A stretch of DNA of 8,700 nt from SHLQ01 sp051011575 (lineage in GTDB: Bacteria; Actinomycetota; Acidimicrobiia; Acidimicrobiales; SHLQ01), in contig JBPCTR010000200.1 of NCBI GenBank assembly GCA_051011575.1, positions 1 through 8,700 on the forward strand, in the 5' to 3' direction. The position numbers and the translations under genes were made by a program. Shown here piece after piece: positions 5,148 through 8,700 of the stretch (the first letter of the stretch is position 1; each line of letters opens with the position of its first letter). The notes under the pieces are model-generated. The model was given only the letters and a program-made list of their open reading frames with translations. It made no database searches and had not been told where the DNA came from.

Positions 5148-6632
5148 CTACCCCAGGTCGATCCACACCGTCTTGAGTTCGGTGTACTGCGCGTGGGCGT
5201 GCAGGCTCTTGTCCCGCCCTCCAAAGCCCGAGAGACCGAATCCGCCGAACGGGGTGGCCACGTCGCCTTCGCCGTAGGTGTTCACGGTGACGGTGCCGGC
5301 GCGGATCGCGCGCGCGGCAAGGTGTGCCGTTCGCAGGTCGGAGGTGAAGACCGAGGCCGCCAGTCCGTACGCGGTGTCGTTTGCGATGGCGATGCCCTCC
5401 TCGGGCTGGGCGAAGTCGATAACACTCAACACCGGCCCGAACACCTCTTCGGTCGCCAGTCGCATCCCGGGCTTCACGTTGTCGAACACCGTCGGTTCGA
5501 CGAAGAACCCGCCCGAGTCCTGCCGCACACGACTGCCACCGAGAACGCAGTCGGCCCCATCGGAGCGACCCGACTCGATGTTGTCGAGGACCTTGGCGAG
5601 GTGGTCTCCCTCGATCATGGCGCCGATCTTTGTGTTCGGATCGAGCGGATCGCCAACCACCCAGTCGCGACTTTTCTCGAGGAGCAGGGCCAACAGTTCG
5701 TCCTTTACCGAGCGGTGCACGACGAGTCGCGAGTTCGACGAGCAGTTCTGGCCGCCGTTCCAATAGATGCTCGTGGCCGCGTGATCGGCGATGGCGTCGA
5801 GATCGTCAGCGTCGTGCATGACCACAAACGGGTTCTTGCCGCCGCACTCGAGCAGAACCCGCTTCAGGTTCGATTCGGCCGAGTAGTTCAGGAACCGCCG
5901 CCCGGTTTCGGTGGAGCCGGTGAATGCGAGCGCGTCCACGTCCATGTGACGACCAAGTGGCTCACCAGCCGTTGGACCGAATCCGGGGGTCACGTTGATG
6001 ACGCCGTCGGGGATTCCGGCCTCGGTGGCGAGCTCGGCGATGCGGAGAGTTGTGATAGACGTCTGCTCTGCCGGCTTGAGAACACACGTGTTCCCGGTGG
6101 CGAGAATCGGGCCGAGCTTCCACGCCGCCATCAGCAGCGGGAAGTTCCACGGAAGGACACATCCGACCACACCGATCGGTTCACGCACGACCATCGAGAC
6201 GACGCCGGGTCCAGAGGGAGTGAGTTCGTCGTTCAGTTTGTCGGCGGCCTCGGCATGCCATCGGATGACGTCGATCGTCTCGACGAGGTCGATGTTGGCA
6301 GTGTCATCGATCGGTTTGCCGCCTTCGATCGTCTCGATGGTGGCCAACTCGGTGGCATGACTCTCGATGAGCGTCGCGAATCGGAGCAGCAGGCGTTTGC
6401 GGTCTCCCGGGCTCATTCGGCCCCACGGACCGTCGAACGCCGCGCGCGCTGCGGCCACGGCGCGGTCGACATCTTCGGCGCCGCAGTCGGCGACCTGCGC
6501 GATCTCTTCACCAGTGGCGGGATTGATGGTGGCGAACGTTTTGCCGCTCGCGGCCTCGGCGGGGCGTCCACCGATCATCGCCTTCGTGGGAAGGTGCAGG
6601 GATGCGGCGAGCTGGGCGGCGGCGGAGGTCAT
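5148..6632 (-). CDS. NAD(P)-dependent aldehyde dehydrogenase, PuuC/betaine-aldehyde type
   Basis: A 494-residue protein of full ALDH length. Catalytic residues are visible: N163 (PWNFPLL), K186 (KPAE, cofactor), E262 (LECGGKNP) and nucleophile C297 (GGQNCSS), with the E396 EVFGPV cofactor motif and a GSTETG nucleotide loop at 239-244. Overall it tracks E. coli PuuC (gamma-glutamyl-gamma-aminobutyraldehyde dehydrogenase) from the N-terminus to the ending YTELKTVWI. Family knowledge: such enzymes oxidise aminoaldehydes, betaine aldehyde or semialdehydes to acids, in the cytoplasm. The exact aldehyde is not readable. Following a DapA-family gene, 2-oxoglutarate semialdehyde is one candidate product of the partner enzyme. 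The ATG at 6632 is preferred because it follows an AGGA ribosome site and overlaps the upstream stop (ATGA, 6629-6632). An in-frame longer start at 6689 would lie inside the upstream gene and adds a non-ALDH arginine-rich tail. Confidence 0.9.
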   Translation of the reverse strand: MTSAAAQLAASLHLPTKAMIGGRPAEAASGKTFATINPATGEEIAQVADCGAEDVDRAVAAARAAFDGPWGRMSPGDRKRLLLRFATLIESHATELATIETIEGGKPIDDTANIDLVETIDVIRWHAEAADKLNDELTPSGPGVVSMVVREPIGVVGCVLPWNFPLLMAAWKLGPILATGNTCVLKPAEQTSITTLRIAELATEAGIPDGVINVTPGFGPTAGEPLGRHMDVDALAFTGSTETGRRFLNYSAESNLKRVLLECGGKNPFVVMHDADDLDAIADHAATSIYWNGGQNCSSNSRLVVHRSVKDELLALLLEKSRDWVVGDPLDPNTKIGAMIEGDHLAKVLDNIESGRSDGADCVLGGSRVRQDSGGFFVEPTVFDNVKPGMRLATEEVFGPVLSVIDFAQPEEGIAIANDTAYGLAASVFTSDLRTAHLAARAIRAGTVTVNTYGEGDVATPFGGFGLSGFGGRDKSLHAHAQYTELKTVWIDLG

Positions 6633-7675
6633 CGGTCGGTTCCTGTTCGTTCGGTGCGCTTCACGAGCCAGTCCTGCTCGTCGTCCCATTCACGCCATTT
6701 CAGACGCGAGCGATCGATCCCGTTGATCGGGAGGGTGGACAGGCCGGCTTCGATCGCGAGCCGAGCCGAGCCGGTGATCGGCATCTGGGGCCGCCGAAGC
6801 GGACCCATCTTCCGGCCGATCATCTCGGTCGCGGTCTTCACGCCCGGCAGAAATCCGACGTCGATCTCGTTCTCCCACATGAACGCATTGATCGGCCACA
6901 TCGCCTTCCAAAGCTCGAGCGCATCAGGGATTCGGCCAGTATCGAGGTGTTCGACAAGCTGCACACACTCGTGCGGCATGATGTTGGCGCAACCCCAGAT
7001 CATGCCGACTGCACCAGCCATGAGTGCGTACGGCGCCAGCGGATCGACGCCGCACAAAACATGTGCGTTCGTTCCTTCGCTGATCGCAGCCAACTTCTGG
7101 ATTCGGCTGAGGTCGCCCTGACTGTCTTTCATGTAGCGAATGTTCTCCACGCTCACCAGCTGCCGATACATCGCCGGGGTGATCTCGACACCGCTCGCCG
7201 CGGGCGTGTTGTAGAGCACGATGTCGCTGGCCACGGCCTGGGCAACACGTTCGTAGTGATACAGGACCCCACGCTCCGAAGGGCTCTCGAGCCACGGTGG
7301 AAGCACCATCACCGAGTCGGCGCCGTGATCGACCGCGTGGTTTGACGTGTCGATGGTGTCGGTCAGGCTCATTTCGGAGGTCTGGACCATCACCGGCACT
7401 CGGCCGTCGATGTGCGGGAGGGAAATCTCGACCACCCGCCGGCGCTCCTCTGGACGGAGGTAGGCGTACTCGCCGGTGCCGGAGAGCACGAGCAGGCCAT
7501 GGACGCCGGCGTCGATGAGCCAGTCGAGATGGTCGAGAAGCGCGGGCTCGTCGATCCGCTCGCCGGCATCGGTCATGGGCATCGCCACGGCCACGATGAC
7601 GCCGCGGAAGTCGACGCGGTTCGAGCTGGACGCGGATGTGCTCGCGGCGGGTTCAGGCATAGAAGAGATTGTCAT
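6629..7675 (-). CDS. DapA-family (dihydrodipicolinate synthase-like) lyase/dehydratase/deaminase
   Basis: A TIM-barrel class I aldolase-type protein. Residues are numbered from the TTG at 7681; subtract two for the ATG used here. The Schiff-base lysine is K185 (IRYMKDSQGD), the partner tyrosine Y157 (IVLYNTPA), and the substrate carboxylate loop reads SGTGEYAYL (67-75) in place of the GTTGE of DapA itself. At about 348 residues it is longer than DapA (about 290), with a Ser/Ala-rich N-terminal extension (to about residue 22) and a C-terminal tail rich in W, D and R (324-350). True lysine synthesis is unlikely given its neighbours. Family members with an adjacent aldehyde dehydrogenase act in 4-hydroxyproline, glucarate or sugar-acid breakdown (for example delta1-pyrroline-4-hydroxy-2-carboxylate deaminase). 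That role is inference. The start is uncertain: TTG 7681, ATG 7675 and ATG 7660 are all in frame, and only a weak GAGAA lies upstream. It is coupled to the aldehyde dehydrogenase by ATGA. Confidence 0.85.
   Translation of the reverse strand: MTISSMPEPAASTSASSSNRVDFRGVIVAVAMPMTDAGERIDEPALLDHLDWLIDAGVHGLLVLSGTGEYAYLRPEERRRVVEISLPHIDGRVPVMVQTSEMSLTDTIDTSNHAVDHGADSVMVLPPWLESPSERGVLYHYERVAQAVASDIVLYNTPAASGVEITPAMYRQLVSVENIRYMKDSQGDLSRIQKLAAISEGTNAHVLCGVDPLAPYALMAGAVGMIWGCANIMPHECVQLVEHLDTGRIPDALELWKAMWPINAFMWENEIDVGFLPGVKTATEMIGRKMGPLRRPQMPITGSARLAIEAGLSTLPINGIDRSRLKWREWDDEQDWLVKRTERTGTDR
6641..6644 (-). promoter_or_regulatory. Ribosome binding site of the aldehyde dehydrogenase gene
   Basis: On the minus strand AGGA lies eight bases before the ATG at 6632, inside the end of the DapA-family gene. 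It decides in favour of the 494-residue form over the longer in-frame start at 6689. Confidence 0.6.
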
Positions 7676-7681
7676 GCTCAA

Positions 7682-7710
7682 CTGGCATTCTCGTCAAGTT
7701 GTGTCATAGT
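7682..7710 (+). promoter_or_regulatory. Possible sigma70-type promoter of the lysR gene
   Basis: CTGGCA (7682-7687) and CATAGT (7705-7710) are each four-of-six matches to the -35 and -10 consensus, with the ideal 17-base spacing. Transcription would start near 7717, leaving a leader of about 50 bases before the lysR ATG. It lies in the only sizeable gap around this divergent pair. High-GC actinobacterial promoters are weakly conserved, so this is a guess from spacing and position. Confidence 0.3.
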
Positions 7711-7717
7711 AGCGACA
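7702..7717. promoter_or_regulatory. Candidate LysR-type operator dyad
   Basis: TGTC-N8-GACA is a perfect four-base dyad in the lysR/dapA divergent gap, overlapping the suggested -10 box. LysR regulators usually bind imperfect dyads in such gaps and repress their own gene while activating the divergent one. The arms are short and it lacks the T-N11-A form at its ends, so support is positional. Confidence 0.25.
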
Positions 7718-7759
7718 TGGTTGGCCCTAGCCCTTCAGAAAATTTGTGCGTCGCTCAGC

Positions 7760-7763
7760 GAGG
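7760..7763 (+). promoter_or_regulatory. Ribosome binding site deciding the lysR start
   Basis: GAGG lies six bases before the ATG at 7770. The in-frame GTG at 7746 has no comparable site and would add eight residues (MRRSARSC) ahead of the normal LysR N-terminus. Confidence 0.65.
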
Positions 7764-7769
7764 TCGTGC

Positions 7770-8627
7770 ATGAAACTGGATGTCGAGTCACTGCGGGCGT
7801 TGCGATCCGTGGTCGACACCGGCACGTTCACCGAAGCGGCCACTCGGCTCGGGATGACGCAGAGCGCAGTGAGCTGGAAGATCAAGCGGCTCGAGGAGCG
7901 CGTGGGTCTGGAACTCGTGAAACGCGGATCGGAGATCGAGCCCACACCCGACGGTCGCGATCTCCTCCTCTACGCGGATCGGATGCTCGATGCGCACGAT
8001 GAAGCGGTCGAACACCTCAGCCGCTCCGACCTCGAAGGTGTTGTCCGGCTGGGGGCGAACGAAGACCTTCGGGGTGGCGAGCTCGCCGATGTTCTCGCCC
8101 GTTTCGGTCGCGTGTACCCCCAAATTCATCTCGACGTACGGGTACACCTCAGCGGCATCGTGCACGAGTGGCTCGACGACGGCGAGGTCGACCTCGCCGT
8201 CGTGCAGATCCCCACCACGGATACACGCCCGGACGACGTCGTTCTGTGGACGGAGCCGATTCACTGGGCTCACGGGGTGGCACATCGCTTCGATCCCGAA
8301 GAGCTCGTACCGGTGGTCACCTTCGGTCCCGGGCTCGTGTACCTCGACGCCCACGTCGAGGCACTCTCGGGAGGCGGCGCTCGCGCCCGGACGGTTCTGG
8401 AGTGCCCGATGTTGTCGGGTGTTCAGGCGGCGGTCGAAGCGGGGCTCGGCGTCGCCGCATTGAACTCGAGAAACCTCACCGACCAAATGATTGTGTGGGA
8501 CGCCTCCGATCGCTTCCCCCTGCCCGAGCTGAGCGAGGTCATCCGCACCGGCGTGGGAGGCGACCCCGAGATCCTCGGTGCTCTACGCGACACACTCACC
8601 GCCGCGCTGGTCGAGACCCGTACATGA
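7770..8627 (+). CDS. LysR-type transcriptional regulator
   Basis: A 285-residue protein, slightly short of the usual 290-310. The N-terminal winged helix-turn-helix is textbook: LRALRSVVDTGTFTEAATRL (8-27), the recognition helix MTQSAVSWKIKRLEERVG (29-46), then the wing LVKRG and a linker helix (about 58-86). The effector domain starts at GVVRLGANEDL (about 90-100) and continues with the D-G-E-V-D-L-A-V-V strand (about 137-145) and GLGVAAL near 227-233, the usual two-lobed periplasmic-binding-like fold. The effector is probably a small substrate or product of the neighbouring pathway, but its identity is not readable. Divergent orientation from the dapA-aldh pair with a 94 bp gap suggests it controls that pair. 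Its stop overlaps the start of the next gene (ATGA, 8624-8627), so regulator and next gene are probably one transcript. The start is ATG at 7770 with a good ribosome site. Confidence 0.92.
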   Translation: MKLDVESLRALRSVVDTGTFTEAATRLGMTQSAVSWKIKRLEERVGLELVKRGSEIEPTPDGRDLLLYADRMLDAHDEAVEHLSRSDLEGVVRLGANEDLRGGELADVLARFGRVYPQIHLDVRVHLSGIVHEWLDDGEVDLAVVQIPTTDTRPDDVVLWTEPIHWAHGVAHRFDPEELVPVVTFGPGLVYLDAHVEALSGGGARARTVLECPMLSGVQAAVEAGLGVAALNSRNLTDQMIVWDASDRFPLPELSEVIRTGVGGDPEILGALRDTLTAALVETRT

Positions 8628-8700
8628 CCGATACCGCAGCGACCGAAACCGACGATGCGCCGCGCCGGCGCGGTCGGGGTGCGCGGCGAGCGGCCAGAAC
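8624..8700 (+). CDS. Start of a possible MttB-family (trimethylamine methyltransferase-like) gene, cut by window edge
   Basis: Only 25 residues are visible: an acidic Thr/Ala/Asp-rich start followed by RRRGRGARRAAR. Non-pyrrolysine members of the MttB family often open with this kind of arginine/glycine-rich leader, as I recall, which suggests a corrinoid-dependent methyltransferase acting on a betaine or methylamine. Low-complexity basic leaders also occur in unrelated proteins, so the product call is weak, while the gene itself is likely: the ATG overlaps the lysR stop as ATGA, and the frame is open to the edge. No ribosome site is needed if translation is coupled; none is obvious. If correct, it places methylated-amine chemistry under the same regulator as the dapA-aldh pair. 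Confidence 0.45.
   Translation, partial: MTDTAATETDDAPRRRGRGARRAAR

Noticed and set aside
5148..6632. Naming the aldehyde dehydrogenase as 2-oxoglutarate semialdehyde dehydrogenase or betaine aldehyde dehydrogenase
   Set aside because: The sequence tracks PuuC most closely and substrate specificity in this family cannot be read by eye; only the neighbour suggests a semialdehyde.
5193..7121. A 642-codon open frame on the plus strand across the aldehyde dehydrogenase and DapA-family genes
   Set aside because: It runs antisense to two clearly real enzymes with intact catalytic residues. Its translation is rich in R, G, H and D, as expected from antisense high-GC DNA, and shows no domain.
6629..7675. 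Naming the DapA-family protein as dapA, lysine biosynthesis
   Set aside because: Loop motif, length and the coupled aldehyde dehydrogenase do not fit 4-hydroxy-tetrahydrodipicolinate synthase.

Overview
The window is a tightly packed, high-GC bacterial chromosomal segment. Genes abut or overlap by 4 bp, GTG starts are used, and codons mostly end in G or C. This suits a high-GC actinobacterium, perhaps an environmental or marine lineage, but that placement is an inference. There is no rRNA, tRNA, CRISPR array, insertion sequence or phage gene, and no gene-free stretch longer than about 95 bp.

Layout. (1) 2-145 (+) is the C-terminal end of a LuxR-type regulator. It is followed by 186-1286 (+), an enolase-superfamily enzyme that closely resembles cis-3-hydroxy-L-proline dehydratase. 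(2) A four-gene minus-strand run goes from 4356 down to 1283: an EamA/DMT transporter, AzlC, AzlD and an M24 metallohydrolase of the DddP-like branch. The first three genes are joined by ATGA stop/start overlaps. A perfect GC hairpin covers the azlD stop codon ahead of the M24 gene, and the M24 stop codon overlaps the dehydratase stop codon tail to tail. (3) 4434-5129 (+) encodes an exported protein with a Tat-type signal and no recognised function. (4) 6629-7675 (-) and 5148-6632 (-) encode a DapA-family lyase/dehydratase and a PuuC-like aldehyde dehydrogenase, again ATGA-coupled. (5) A LysR-type regulator (7770-8627, +) diverges from that pair. Its stop overlaps the start of a gene cut by the window edge, whose first residues resemble MttB-family methyltransferases.

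Reading the genes together: the region looks like a catabolic island for small amino-acid-type solutes. The dehydratase would turn cis-3-hydroxy-L-proline into delta1-pyrroline-2-carboxylate. The DapA-family enzyme plus aldehyde dehydrogenase is the arrangement that in other pathways makes and oxidises an aldehyde such as 2-oxoglutarate semialdehyde. The M24 enzyme and three membrane proteins could release and move amino acids or related compounds, and the truncated last gene hints at methylamine or betaine chemistry. LysR probably controls the dapA-aldh pair and the last gene. The enzyme families are well supported; that they form one pathway, and on which substrates, is a hypothesis.
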